DNA of 64,000 nt from Sphingomonas japonica. Lineage in GTDB: Bacteria > Pseudomonadota > Alphaproteobacteria > Sphingomonadales > Sphingomonadaceae. Below the pieces are notes generated by a model. It searched no databases and was not told where the DNA came from. It saw only the letters and a list, made by a program, of their open reading frames with translations. Every line of letters starts with the position of its first letter. Position 1 is the stretch's first letter. Positions 32,824 through 41,463 of the stretch are shown here, one piece after another. The stretch covers positions 496,001 through 560,000 of the forward strand of contig NZ_VDYR01000001.1 of NCBI RefSeq assembly GCF_006346325.1, read 5' to 3'. A program made the translations under genes and the position numbers.

Positions 32824-33726
32824 ATGGCAGGTTCGACGACTCCGCTGCGCCGCGCGCCGATCCCGGCGCCGCGCGATGTCGTAGAGTTGCTCAAACCGAT
32901 CACCTGGTTTCCGCCGATCTGGGCATTCGTCTGCGGCGTCGTGTCGTCGGGCGTACCGGTCGGCGAGCGCTGGCCGTTCCTGATCGCCGGCATCGCGCTG
33001 ACGGGGCCGTTGGTGTGCGGCACCAGCCAGGCGGTCAACGACTGGTTCGACCGGCACGTCGATGCGATCAACCAGCCCGAGCGGCCGATTCCGTCAGGCC
33101 GGATCGGCGGGCAATGGGGATTGGCGATCGCCGTGTTCGGGACGCTGCTGTCGGCGGCGGTGGCATGGGCGACGGGGCCGTGGGTGTTCGCCGCGACCTT
33201 GCTCGGGCTGGCGCTGGCATGGGCGTACAGCGCGCCGCCGCTGCGCCTCAAGGTCAATGCCATCTGGGGACCGGGCGCGGTCGCGCTGAGCTATGAAGGG
33301 CTGACCTGGTTCACCGGGGCCGCCGTGATGGCGGGCGCCTTGCCGAGCGGTCAGGTGCTGGCGGTGCTGCTGCTCTACAGCCTGGGCGCGCACGGCATCA
33401 TGACGCTCAACGATTTCAAGGCGGTCGAGGGCGATCGGCTGACCGGAGTGCGATCGCTGCCGGCGATACTGGGGATCGATCGCGCCGCGCGCATTGCCTG
33501 CGCAACGATGCTGCTCCCGCAACTGGCGGTGCTCGGGCTGCTGCTGGCCTGGGGCATGATCGCGACCGCGGGTTTCGTCACGCTGCTGGTGCTCGGACAG
33601 CTCTGGGCGATGCGGCGGATGCTCGGCGATCCGCAGGCGCGGGCGCCGTGGTACAACGCCACCGGCGTCGCGATGTACGTGACCGGAATGCTGGCGACCG
33701 CGTTCGGCCTGGGCAGCGCGGCGTGA
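32824..33726 (+). CDS. bchG: Bacteriochlorophyll synthase BchG
   Basis: UbiA-family prenyltransferase attaching geranylgeranyl or phytyl diphosphate to bacteriochlorophyllide a. Polytopic (about eight helices), with the first Asp-rich motif in SQAVNDWFDRHVDAINQPERP (about residues 68-88), the second in LNDFKAVEGDRLTGVRSLP, and LKPITWFPPIWAF at the N-terminus. Length is 300 aa. It begins a GTGA/ATGA-coupled set with the PucC-like gene, bchP and tspO, behind a PpsR-covered promoter. Confidence 0.95.
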   Translation: MAGSTTPLRRAPIPAPRDVVELLKPITWFPPIWAFVCGVVSSGVPVGERWPFLIAGIALTGPLVCGTSQAVNDWFDRHVDAINQPERPIPSGRIGGQWGLAIAVFGTLLSAAVAWATGPWVFAATLLGLALAWAYSAPPLRLKVNAIWGPGAVALSYEGLTWFTGAAVMAGALPSGQVLAVLLLYSLGAHGIMTLNDFKAVEGDRLTGVRSLPAILGIDRAARIACATMLLPQLAVLGLLLAWGMIATAGFVTLLVLGQLWAMRRMLGDPQARAPWYNATGVAMYVTGMLATAFGLGSAA

Positions 33727-35057
33727 CGCAGGCGCTTCCCCACGCTTCCAGGCTCGGCTGGCTGGGGGTCGTCCGGCTCGGACTGGTGCAAAGCGCGATC
33801 GGCGCGATGGTGATGCTGGCGACGTCGCTGCTCAACCGGGTGATGGTGGTGGAGTATGCGCTGGCCGCGGCGCTGCCGGCGGGGCTGGTGGCGTGGCATT
33901 ATGCGGTGCAGCTGACCCGGCCGGCATGGGGCCACGGATCGGATCGTGGCGGGCGGCGCACGCCGTGGATCACCGGCGGGATGGCGGTGCTGGCGCTGGG
34001 CGTGCTGATCGCGATCGATGCGCTGCCGCTGCTGGCATCGGGGTCGGCGCTGGGTCTGGCGTTGGCCATCGCGGCGTTCGCGATGATCGGGGGCGGGGTC
34101 GGCGCGGCGGGCACCTCGCTCCTCGCCCTGCTGGCGACGCGGGTCGCGCCCGAGCGGCGTCCGGCCGCGGCGGCGCTGACCTGGGTGATGATGGTTGCCG
34201 GAATCGTGGTGTCGGCCGGCACGGCGGGGGCGCTGCTCGACCCCTTCTCGCTGCAACGCCTTGCGCTGGTCGCAGGCGGCGTCGCCATGATCGCGTTCGT
34301 CGTCGCGCTGCTTGCGGTGCGCGGCATCGAGGGGAAGGCAGAGCCGATCGCCGCCGTCCCGTCCAGGCAGGAGCGCAGCCTGCTCGATGCCATGCGCGCG
34401 ATGCTGCGCGATAGCGACGCCCGGCGCTTCACCGTTTTCGTGTTCATGTCGATGCTCGCCTATTCGATGCAGGACATGATCCTCGAGCCGTTCGCGGGGC
34501 TGGTGTTCGCCTATACGCCGGGGCAGTCGACCCAGCTGGCGGGCGTGCAGCATGGCGGCGTGCTCGCGGGGATGATCCTGGTCGGCATCGGCGGCAATGC
34601 GTTCGGCGGGAAGGGTGCGGCCGGGCTGCGGAGCTGGACGGTCTGCGGCTGCTGCGCGTCGGCACTGGCGCTGGGAGGGCTGGTCCTGGCGGCGCAGAGC
34701 GGTCCCGGCTGGCCGCTGGCGGCGAACGTGGCGCTGCTCGGCTTTGCCAATGGCGTGTTCGCGGTCGCCGCGATCGGATCGATGATGGCGCTCGCAGGAG
34801 CGGACGGCGACGGCAGCGCCGGGCTGCGCATGGGCGTGTGGGGCGCGGCGCAGGCGATTGCGTTCGGGCTGGGCGGGCTGATCGGCGCGCTCGGAGTAGA
34901 CTGGGCGCGCGCCGCGATCGGCGATGACGCAGCGGCGTTCCGGCTGGTGTTCGCGGGCGAGGCGCTGCTGTTCCTCGTCGCCGCGGTGCTTGCCATCGGG
35001 GCGACCGGACGGACGCCGCGGCCCGCGATCGGACCCCTGGGGGAGTTGGCACGATGA
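33723..35057 (+). CDS. PucC-family protein between bchG and bchP
   Basis: Major-facilitator-like membrane protein of the PucC/LhaA family, the gene often called orf428 or bch2 in Rhodobacter. About twelve helices; family motifs are LVQSAIGAMVMLATSLLNRVMVVEYA, RPAWGHGSDRGGRRTPWITGG and SMQDMILEPFAGLVFAYTPGQ. GTG at 33723 overlaps the bchG stop; earlier starts would lie inside bchG. Length 444 aa. Its likely role is pigment delivery or antenna assembly, with position suggesting late bacteriochlorophyll handling. Confidence 0.88.
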   Translation: MTQALPHASRLGWLGVVRLGLVQSAIGAMVMLATSLLNRVMVVEYALAAALPAGLVAWHYAVQLTRPAWGHGSDRGGRRTPWITGGMAVLALGVLIAIDALPLLASGSALGLALAIAAFAMIGGGVGAAGTSLLALLATRVAPERRPAAAALTWVMMVAGIVVSAGTAGALLDPFSLQRLALVAGGVAMIAFVVALLAVRGIEGKAEPIAAVPSRQERSLLDAMRAMLRDSDARRFTVFVFMSMLAYSMQDMILEPFAGLVFAYTPGQSTQLAGVQHGGVLAGMILVGIGGNAFGGKGAAGLRSWTVCGCCASALALGGLVLAAQSGPGWPLAANVALLGFANGVFAVAAIGSMMALAGADGDGSAGLRMGVWGAAQAIAFGLGGLIGALGVDWARAAIGDDAAAFRLVFAGEALLFLVAAVLAIGATGRTPRPAIGPLGELAR

Positions 35058-36253
35058 CCGAAAGTTCTCGCTTGGCAGGCGACTTCGACGTGGTGGTGGT
35101 CGGCGGTGGACCGGCGGGTGCGACCGCCGCGACCGATCTGGCACGCGCAGGGCGGCACGTCCTGCTGCTCGACCGGGGCGGGCGCATCAAGCCGTGCGGC
35201 GGCGCGATCCCGCCGCGCGCGATCGAGGATTTCGCCATCCCCGACCATCTGCTGGTCGGCAAGGCGCGGTCGGCGCGCATGGTATCGCCGTCGAACACGA
35301 TCGTCGACATGCCGGTCGGCGACGGCTTTGTCGGACTGGTCGATCGCGAGACGTTCGACGAATGGCTGCGCGCCCGCTCCGCGCTGGCCGGGGCCGAGCG
35401 GCGCACCGGCATTTTCGAGAGCGTCGAGCGCGACCCCGACGGCTGCGCCGTGGTCGTCTATCGCGAGGGGCGCTCGGGCGAGGCACGGCGGGTGCGCGCC
35501 AAAAGCGTGATCGGCGCAGACGGCGCGCGATCGGGCGTGGCGCGCGCGACGCTAAAGGGCGGGGGCAAGACGCCGTGCGTATTCGCCTATCACGAGATCA
35601 TAGCATCGCCCTCGGGCGACAGCGACGCGTTCGACCGGTCGCGCTGCGACATCTATTATCAGGGGCATCTGTCGCCCGATTTCTATGCGTGGATCTTTCC
35701 GCATGGCGACACCGCCAGCATTGGCGTCGGCAGCGCCAACAAGGGATTCCCCTTGCGCGACGCGGTCGAGCGGCTGCGGGCGCAGACGGGGCTCGATGGC
35801 TGCGCGACGATCCGGCGCGAAGGCGCGCCGATCCCGCTCAAGCCGCTCAGGCGCTGGGACAATGGCCGCGACGTGGTGGTCGCGGGCGACGCGGCGGGGG
35901 TCGTCGCGCCTGCGTCGGGTGAGGGCATCTATTATGCGATGGCAGGAGGGCGGCACGCCGCCGATGCGGTCGAGACGTTCCTCGCGACCGGCAATGCGCG
36001 TGCGCTTCGCCGTGCCCGCCGGGCGTTCATGCGCGAGCATGGCCGGGTGTTCTGGATCCTGCGGATGATGCAGCATTTCTGGTATCGCAGCGACAAGAGG
36101 CGCGAGCGCTTCGTTACGATCTGCAAGGACCCCGACGTCCAGCATCTGACGTGGCAAGCCTATATGAACAAGCGGCTCGTGCGCGCGCGACCGATGGCGC
36201 ATGTTCGCATCTTCTGGAAGGATGTCCGCCACCTGCTGGGGTCGGCGGCGTGA
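35054..36253 (+). CDS. bchP: Geranylgeranyl reductase BchP
   Basis: FAD/NADPH-dependent reductase that saturates the geranylgeranyl tail to phytyl. The Rossmann motif DVVVVGGGPAGATAATDLAR (about residues 12-31) is followed by KPCGGAIPPRAIEDF, ADGARSGVAR and the second flavin motif VVAGDAAGVVAPASGEGIYYAM. Length 399 aa. ATG overlaps the stop of the PucC-like gene. Together with BchG it finishes bacteriochlorophyll a. Confidence 0.95.
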   Translation: MTESSRLAGDFDVVVVGGGPAGATAATDLARAGRHVLLLDRGGRIKPCGGAIPPRAIEDFAIPDHLLVGKARSARMVSPSNTIVDMPVGDGFVGLVDRETFDEWLRARSALAGAERRTGIFESVERDPDGCAVVVYREGRSGEARRVRAKSVIGADGARSGVARATLKGGGKTPCVFAYHEIIASPSGDSDAFDRSRCDIYYQGHLSPDFYAWIFPHGDTASIGVGSANKGFPLRDAVERLRAQTGLDGCATIRREGAPIPLKPLRRWDNGRDVVVAGDAAGVVAPASGEGIYYAMAGGRHAADAVETFLATGNARALRRARRAFMREHGRVFWILRMMQHFWYRSDKRRERFVTICKDPDVQHLTWQAYMNKRLVRARPMAHVRIFWKDVRHLLGSAA

Positions 36254-36741
36254 CCGCGCTTGGCCGCGCCTGGATCTTCCCTGTCGCGATCGCTGCGGCG
36301 GCGGCACTGATTGTCGCGATGCTGGGCGCGACGATGACCGATATCGGGCCGTGGTATTATAGCCTTGCCAAGCCCGACTGGGCGCCGCCCGATGCCCTGT
36401 ACGGGGTGGCGTGGACCGCGATCTTCGCGATCACCGGACTGGGCGGAGTTACCGCATGGCGAGCGATGCCCGACCGGCGCGAAAGCGAGATGCTGATCGG
36501 GCTGTTCGCGTTCAACGGGTTCCTCAACATCCTGTGGAGCCTGTTGTTCTTTCGGATGCAGCGGCCCGACTGGGCGGCGATCGAGGTGATCGTGCTGGGT
36601 GTGTCGGTGGTGATGCTGATGCTCTATGCGGCACGGCGCTCGTGGCTGGCGGCGGCGCTGCTGGTGCCGTATCTCGCCTGGGTGACGGTGGCCGGGTTGC
36701 TCAACTGGCAGATCGTCGCGCTCAACGGACCGTTTTCCTGA
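36250..36741 (+). CDS. tspO: TspO/MBR family protein
   Basis: Five-helix tryptophan-rich sensory protein of the outer membrane or envelope that binds porphyrins; in Rhodobacter it dampens photosynthesis gene expression. Typical motifs are YYSLAKPDWAPPDALYGVAWT (residues near 37-57), AFNGFLNILWSLLFFRMQRPDWA and VPYLAWVTVAGLLNWQIVALN. GTG at 36250 overlaps the bchP stop. Length 163 aa. Co-location with bchG/bchP suggests a link between tetrapyrrole level and gene control. Confidence 0.92.
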   Translation: MTALGRAWIFPVAIAAAAALIVAMLGATMTDIGPWYYSLAKPDWAPPDALYGVAWTAIFAITGLGGVTAWRAMPDRRESEMLIGLFAFNGFLNILWSLLFFRMQRPDWAAIEVIVLGVSVVMLMLYAARRSWLAAALLVPYLAWVTVAGLLNWQIVALNGPFS

Positions 36742-36983
36742 ACGCGCTGTTCGCGAGCGGCCATGCCGTCGACATCGTGCTCGCGGTGATCGCGGTGGAG
36801 TTTGCCTATCTGGTCGGGAGCGGACGCTGGAGCGCGCGCGACGCGTTCCTGCGACTGGTGCCGGGAGCGCTGATGCTGCTGGCGCTGCGTGCGGCGCTGA
36901 TCGGAGCCGATTGGACCTGGATCGCCGCGCCGCTCTTGCTGTCGTTCCCTGTCCACCTTGCCGACTTGCACATTCGGCGCTGA
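36738..36983 (+). CDS. Small membrane protein downstream of tspO
   Basis: Hydrophobic product of about 81 aa with two or three transmembrane helices (GHAVDIVLAVIAVEFAYLVG, ALMLLALRAALIGADWTWIAAPLLLSFPVHLADL). The conserved-looking end HLADLHIRR resembles small membrane proteins seen near photosynthesis or housekeeping genes in sphingomonads. The best-placed start is a CTG that overlaps the tspO stop (CTGA); no ATG or TTG lies nearby, and GTG codons further down would remove the N-terminus. Function unknown. Confidence 0.55.
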   Translation: MNALFASGHAVDIVLAVIAVEFAYLVGSGRWSARDAFLRLVPGALMLLALRAALIGADWTWIAAPLLLSFPVHLADLHIRR

Positions 36984-37003
36984 CCGGGCCGCCAGATGAG
37001 AAC

Positions 37004-37030
37004 GGGCCGCCCGGATGGTCCGGACGGCCC
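37004..37030. terminator. Bidirectional hairpin terminator
   Basis: GGGCCG (37004-37009) pairs with CGGCCC (37025-37030) and CCGGA (37011-37015) with TCCGG (37019-37023), with one mismatch and a three-base loop. It lies between the convergent end of the bchG-tspO group and the cytochrome c gene, so it can serve both. The T-content after it is low. Confidence 0.65.
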
Positions 37031-37053
37031 GCCTGTCCAACCTGACGAGACGC

Positions 37054-37578
37054 TTATTGCTGCTCGAGATAGGCGATCACGTCGGCGCGCTTCTGCTCGT
37101 CGGGAATGCCGGCAAAGGCCATCTTGGTGCCCGGGACGACGCGCTGCGGATTTTCGAGATACTGGAACAACTTTTCCTTGGTCCAGGTGATGCCGCTATT
37201 CTTGTTGGCGGGCGAATAGTTGAATCCGGCGATCGTGCCCGCGGCGCGGCCGACGATCCCGGCCAGCGACGGGCCGATCTTGTTCACGCCCGCCTGGACC
37301 TCGTGGCAGGTCTTGCACTGCAGGAACACGGTTTCGCCGCTCGCGGGGTCGCCGGTGAAGCTGGCAAGCGTCGCGCCGCTGACCGTTGCGGTGTCGCTGG
37401 CGGCGGGGGCGGCAGCAGCCGCCGGCGCTGCGGGTGCCGCAGCCGCCGTGTTGGCAGCCGGCGCAGTGTCGGCGGATTCGGAACTGTCGGAGCCGCCCGA
37501 ACAGGCAGCCAGCGTGAGCGCGGTGGCTGCCACGCCGAGGGAAAGCCAACCAGTATGCTTGATCGATCGCGATTGCAT
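37054..37578 (-). CDS. Lipid-anchored monohaem cytochrome c (c2-like)
   Basis: Class I cytochrome c with a lipoprotein signal (lipobox LAAC, Cys26), an Ala/Pro-rich flexible tether of about 45 residues, and a haem domain. The haem site is CKTCH (Cys88, Cys91, His92), the axial Met is in VPGTKMAFAGI, and GPSLAGIVGRAAGTIAGFNYS and RADVIAYLEQQ are typical of the c2/c552 group. Length 174 aa. The tether and anchor recall membrane-bound carriers that shuttle between the bc1 complex, oxidases and the reaction centre. It follows the photosynthesis cluster, so donation to PufC is plausible, but a purely respiratory role is equally possible. Confidence 0.85.
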   Translation of the reverse strand: MQSRSIKHTGWLSLGVAATALTLAACSGGSDSSESADTAPAANTAAAAPAAPAAAAAPAASDTATVSGATLASFTGDPASGETVFLQCKTCHEVQAGVNKIGPSLAGIVGRAAGTIAGFNYSPANKNSGITWTKEKLFQYLENPQRVVPGTKMAFAGIPDEQKRADVIAYLEQQ

Positions 37579-37765
37579 TCGCCTGCTCCTAAAACTGCTG
37601 AACCGGTACGCTTGAAGACTACGGTACTAGGCACTCTATTCAGGTCGATCGGCTGCAAACGCGCGAGACGAAAAAGGGTGCCGTCTTCGGGCGAAGGCCT
37701 TGATGTCGATCATATCGGCGCGGACCGGGAGCGCAACGGCAAATTCCCACCGTCGAACGCGGCGT

Positions 37766-39817
37766 TCAAGGGAGATTGGCGGCGATCTCGTCGAGCCAGA
37801 CGCGCGCCGTCCCGTCCGATGGCGCACGCCAGTCGCCGCGCGGCGAAAGCGCGCCGCCAGGCGTTACCTTGGGACCGTTCGGAAGCGCGGAACGCTTGAA
37901 CTGACTGGTCGCGAAGAAGCGGTGAACGAACTTCTCCAGCCAATGGCGGATCGTGGGAAGGTCGTAGGCAACCTTGTCGGCATCGGGAAAACCCGTCGGC
38001 CACTGACCCGCGTCGATATCGCGCCAGGCATGCCATGCCAGAAAGGCGATCTTCGACGGCGCAAGGCCGTGGCGGATGAGGTAGTGGGCGAAGAAATCGT
38101 TGAGCGCATACGGCCCGATCGCCGCCTCGGTCGACTGGATCGCGCCGTCGGCTCCGGCGGGGATTAGCTCGGGCGAAAAGTCGGTGGCCAGGATCGCATC
38201 GAGCACCCGGTCGGTCTCGCCATCATACTGCGCCGTCTTGATCGCCCAGCGGATCAAATGCTGGATCAGCGTCTTGGGGACGCCGGCGTTGACGGCGTAA
38301 TGGCTCATCTGGTCGCCGACGCCATAGGTACACCAGCCCAGCGCCAGTTCGGACAGGTCGCCCGTGCCGAGCACCAGGCCCTCACGCTGATTGGCGATGC
38401 GAAACAGATAATCGGTGCGCAGCCCGGCCTGCACATTCTCGAACGTCACGTCATAGTGCGGTTCGCCATCGGCAAATGGATGGCCCAGGTCGCCGAGCAT
38501 CTGGCGTGCGGCGGGGCGAATGTCGATCTCGTCACCGGCGATGCCCAGCGCCTTCATCAGCGCCCACGCATTGGCCTTGCTGTCCTCACCGGTCGCGAAG
38601 CCGGGCATGGTGAAGCCGAGGATGTCGCTGCGCGGTCGTCCGAGCCGGTCGAACGCCTTGGCCGCGACGATCGCGGCGTGCGTCGAGTCGAGGCCGCCGG
38701 AAATGCCGATCACCAGCCGCTTCGTTTCCGACGCGACGAGGCGCTTGCGCAGCCCTTCGACCTGGATGTTGAACGCCTCGAAACAGTCGTCATCGCGGCG
38801 GCCGGGATCGTTGGGCACGAACGGAAAGCGGCGTACGGCGCGCTGCAGCCCGACATCCGCAAAATCGGGCCGATGTTCGAACAGGATGCGGCGAAACCGG
38901 GTTTCGGGATGGCCCGCTGCGGCGGCGGCGTCGTTGAACGTCCCCATCCGCATCCGTTCCAGCCGCAGCCGCGCGACGTCGATGTCGGCGACGACGATCT
39001 CGGTCGCGAGATCGAAACGCTGCGACGTGGCGAGCTGCTCGCCGAGCTCGTGGATCATGCCCTGGCCGTCCCACGCCAGATCGGTGGTGCTCTCGCCCGG
39101 ACCCGTCGCCGAATAGACATAGGCGGCGACCGCACGCGCCGATTGCGACGCGGCGAGCATCGCGCGTTCGCGGCCCTTGCCGATGACGATGTTCGACGCC
39201 GACAGGTTGGTCAGGATCAGCGCCCCCGCCAGCGCGCCAGCGGTAGATGGCGGGGCAGGCGCCCAGAAATCCTCGCAAATCTCGGCATGAAAGATGAAGT
39301 CGGGAAGGTCGGCGGCGGCAAAGATCAGGTCGGTGCCAAATGGTGCGGCGGTGCCGGCGACATCGATCGTCAGGCCTACGAGGCCGGCCCCTGCAGCGAA
39401 CCAGCGCTTTTCGTAGTATTCGCGGTAATTGGGCAGGAAGCTCTTTGGCACGACGCCGAGGATGCGTCCGCGAGCGATCACGACCGCGCAGTTATAGACT
39501 CGGCCATTGCGACGCAGCGCCGCACCGACCAGCAGCACCGGCCGCAATTCGGCAGTCGCCGCCGCGATGCGCGCCAGCGCCGCGTCGGTGGCGGCAAGCT
39601 GTGCATCCTGGAGATGCAGATCGTCGATGGCGTAGGACGTGACGCTGAGTTCCGGGAACACCAGCAGGTCGATCGCCTGGCAGTCGGCATGCCGGGCCAG
39701 TGCGATGCTGCTGTCGGCGTTGGCCGTGACATCACCGACGCTGGCGGCGGGAGTGGCGGCGCCGACGCGGACAAAACCCTGCGCGTGGTGCGAGTAGAAG
39801 CGATGCGACCGGCTCAT
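37766..39817 (-). CDS. nadE: Glutamine-dependent NAD+ synthetase NadE
   Basis: Makes NAD+ from nicotinate adenine dinucleotide, ATP and glutamine. The N-terminal nitrilase-like glutaminase (about residues 1-280) shows the Glu-Lys-Cys triad in [28 protein letters not shown] and HAEICEDFW. The C-terminal synthetase domain starts near 320 with the pyrophosphate loop [14 protein letters not shown] and continues with [19 protein letters not shown]. Length 683 aa, usual for the long form. ATG 39817 is the natural start. It is a monocistronic housekeeping gene just outside the photosynthesis cluster. Confidence 0.95.
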   Translation of the reverse strand: MSRSHRFYSHHAQGFVRVGAATPAASVGDVTANADSSIALARHADCQAIDLLVFPELSVTSYAIDDLHLQDAQLAATDAALARIAAATAELRPVLLVGAALRRNGRVYNCAVVIARGRILGVVPKSFLPNYREYYEKRWFAAGAGLVGLTIDVAGTAAPFGTDLIFAAADLPDFIFHAEICEDFWAPAPPSTAGALAGALILTNLSASNIVIGKGRERAMLAASQSARAVAAYVYSATGPGESTTDLAWDGQGMIHELGEQLATSQRFDLATEIVVADIDVARLRLERMRMGTFNDAAAAAGHPETRFRRILFEHRPDFADVGLQRAVRRFPFVPNDPGRRDDDCFEAFNIQVEGLRKRLVASETKRLVIGISGGLDSTHAAIVAAKAFDRLGRPRSDILGFTMPGFATGEDSKANAWALMKALGIAGDEIDIRPAARQMLGDLGHPFADGEPHYDVTFENVQAGLRTDYLFRIANQREGLVLGTGDLSELALGWCTYGVGDQMSHYAVNAGVPKTLIQHLIRWAIKTAQYDGETDRVLDAILATDFSPELIPAGADGAIQSTEAAIGPYALNDFFAHYLIRHGLAPSKIAFLAWHAWRDIDAGQWPTGFPDADKVAYDLPTIRHWLEKFVHRFFATSQFKRSALPNGPKVTPGGALSPRGDWRAPSDGTARVWLDEIAANLP

Positions 39818-39859
39818 GCCCGCTGCTCTATCGCGCTTTTGGTTACGATGCCATTCGCG

Positions 39860-40504
39860 TCACGCCTTGGCCGCGTAGATCAGGCGCCCTTTGCCGAGAT
39901 GATCGAACAATGTGGCGAGGCAGCTTTTGCCGACCGCGAAACAGCCCTGGCTGCGTCCGAGCTTGCCATGCTGTGCGACCATGGTCGGTTCGGCATACCA
40001 TGCCCCGTGGACGACGATCGCCCGGGCCAGTGCCTGATCGTTGGTCGGATCGAGCCCCACCAAGCGCTGCGAGCGGCCGTGCTTGCCGACATAATAATCG
40101 GCGGTGCGGAACGCGCCTTCGCTGGTCGCTTCCGAGCCCATTTCGTTCGAGAAATGCTGGAGGTAGCCGGTATGGCCGCGGTCGGACCCGCTGCCGTGCG
40201 ACACCAGCAGACTGCGCTCGCGGCCGTTGTGGAGATCGACCAGTCGCAGCCGCGCCTGATCCGATGCGGCGTCGAAATCGACCAGGGCAAGCCGGTCGCG
40301 GCGTTTGAAGCGATGGCTGTCGAGCGCGGCGCGGGCGCGGGCGAGGAGCACGTCGCCGGGCGCCGACGGTGCTGCCGGAACTTTCGGCGCGACGCGGGCG
40401 ATCGGGCCGCTGCCGTCGCCGAGCATCGCCGGAACCATCAGCCCGCCAAGCGCGAGCGCGCCGCCGCGCAGCAATGTGCGGCGAGATGAAATCGGATTGA
40501 GCAT
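39860..40504 (-). CDS. Murein L,D-transpeptidase catalytic domain (YkuD_2-type) protein
   Basis: Exported peptidoglycan-modifying or related enzyme. The signal is Tat-like ([16 protein letters not shown]). The catalytic domain contains VSHGSGSDRGHTGYLQHFSNEMGSEATSEGAF in order, then VVHGAWYAEP and the probable catalytic cysteine in GRSQGCFAV. The first run is diagnostic of this L,D-transpeptidase-like family. Length 214 aa from ATG 40504; an upstream extension is open but crosses the divergent gene's promoter region. It is divergent from a second L,D-transpeptidase. Confidence 0.82.
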   Translation of the reverse strand: MLNPISSRRTLLRGGALALGGLMVPAMLGDGSGPIARVAPKVPAAPSAPGDVLLARARAALDSHRFKRRDRLALVDFDAASDQARLRLVDLHNGRERSLLVSHGSGSDRGHTGYLQHFSNEMGSEATSEGAFRTADYYVGKHGRSQRLVGLDPTNDQALARAIVVHGAWYAEPTMVAQHGKLGRSQGCFAVGKSCLATLFDHLGKGRLIYAAKA

Positions 40505-40668
40505 GAGCGGGTAACTAGCACGATTTGCAGGCAAAGTTCCGCCGCGATGTGCCCGGCTTCGTCCTTGGTCGGGAAAAAGCGGCGCCTCGTCCGACTTGTT
40601 CGCGAGCGGCAGCGGTGGCACGATGCGGTGAACGCGCCGTTAACCAAGCGGAGTCGGAGCCTGTTAAG

Positions 40669-41445
40669 ATGCGGATGAAATGGCTGACCTTCGTCGCGTG
40701 TCTGTGGTCGCTCTCGACCGCCGGTATTGCCAGTGCGCAGCAGGCGGCGCTCACGCCCGCGAAGCTGGAGAGTGCCGCGCTGGAACTCGGCAGCGGCGAA
40801 GCGCTGTGGCATGATCCCCAGCCGACGGCCGGGCCGGTGGCGATCGTCGTCAGCCTGCCGCTGCAGGTCGGCTATGTCTATCGCGCCGGGACGCTGATCG
40901 GCGTCGCGAGCGTGTCGACCGGAAAGCCGGGCAAGGAAACGCCCACCGGGACGTTCGAAATCCTCCAGAAGAAGACGTTCCACCGCTCGAACCTCTACAG
41001 CAACGCGCCGATGCCGTTCATGCAGCGGCTGACCTGGGACGGTATCGCGCTGCATGCCGGCGACAATCCGGGATATCCGGCGTCGCATGGCTGCATCCGC
41101 TTTCCAACTGCCTTCGCCAAGAAGCTCTACGCCGCCACCGCGATGGGCGGGGCGGTGGCGATCACCGACGACGTCGCGGTCGCGCCGCCGGGGGTCAAGG
41201 TGCCGCGCATCGTACCGCCGCCGGCGTCGTTCAGCTTCGGCAGCGAGCCGGTGATCGCGTCACGGCCGCCTGCACCTGCGGTTGCGCCGGCGCGGGTTGC
41301 CCAGCGCACGCCGGTCACGCCGGCCGCGCCGGCCGGGGCGGGGATCGGCCCGCGTTCGACACCGCCCGCTGAAGTGCAACGGGTGGCGCAGGCTGCTCAG
41401 GAGCCGCGGCTGGTGGCGCTGGGGTTCGAGCCGGTCGGGCGTTGA
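40669..41445 (+). CDS. L,D-transpeptidase (ErfK/YbiS/YkuD family)
   Basis: Periplasmic enzyme that forms 3-3 cross-links or attaches proteins to murein. Signal peptide MRMKWLTFVACLWSLSTAGIASAQ (about 24 residues). The YkuD domain (about 65-190) includes VSTGKPGKETPTGTFEIL and the active site HAGDNPGYPASHGCIRFP with its His and Cys. A proline/alanine-rich C-terminal extension (about 190-258) is unusual in length and presumably disordered. ATG 40669 has GGAG nine bases before it. It is convergent with the molybdopterin oxidoreductase gene (18-nt gap). Confidence 0.9.
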   Translation: MRMKWLTFVACLWSLSTAGIASAQQAALTPAKLESAALELGSGEALWHDPQPTAGPVAIVVSLPLQVGYVYRAGTLIGVASVSTGKPGKETPTGTFEILQKKTFHRSNLYSNAPMPFMQRLTWDGIALHAGDNPGYPASHGCIRFPTAFAKKLYAATAMGGAVAITDDVAVAPPGVKVPRIVPPPASFSFGSEPVIASRPPAPAVAPARVAQRTPVTPAAPAGAGIGPRSTPPAEVQRVAQAAQEPRLVALGFEPVGR

Positions 41446-41463
41446 TCCTGGCGGCTGACCGGA

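Noticed and set aside
33375..35144. Minus-strand open frame of 589 codons opposite bchG and the PucC-like gene
   Set aside because: Composition is His/Arg/Gln-rich noise typical of a frame shadow; the opposite strand carries membrane proteins with conserved motifs.
38258..40489. Plus-strand open frame of 743 codons opposite nadE
   Set aside because: Antisense to the well-supported NAD synthetase gene and without recognisable motifs.
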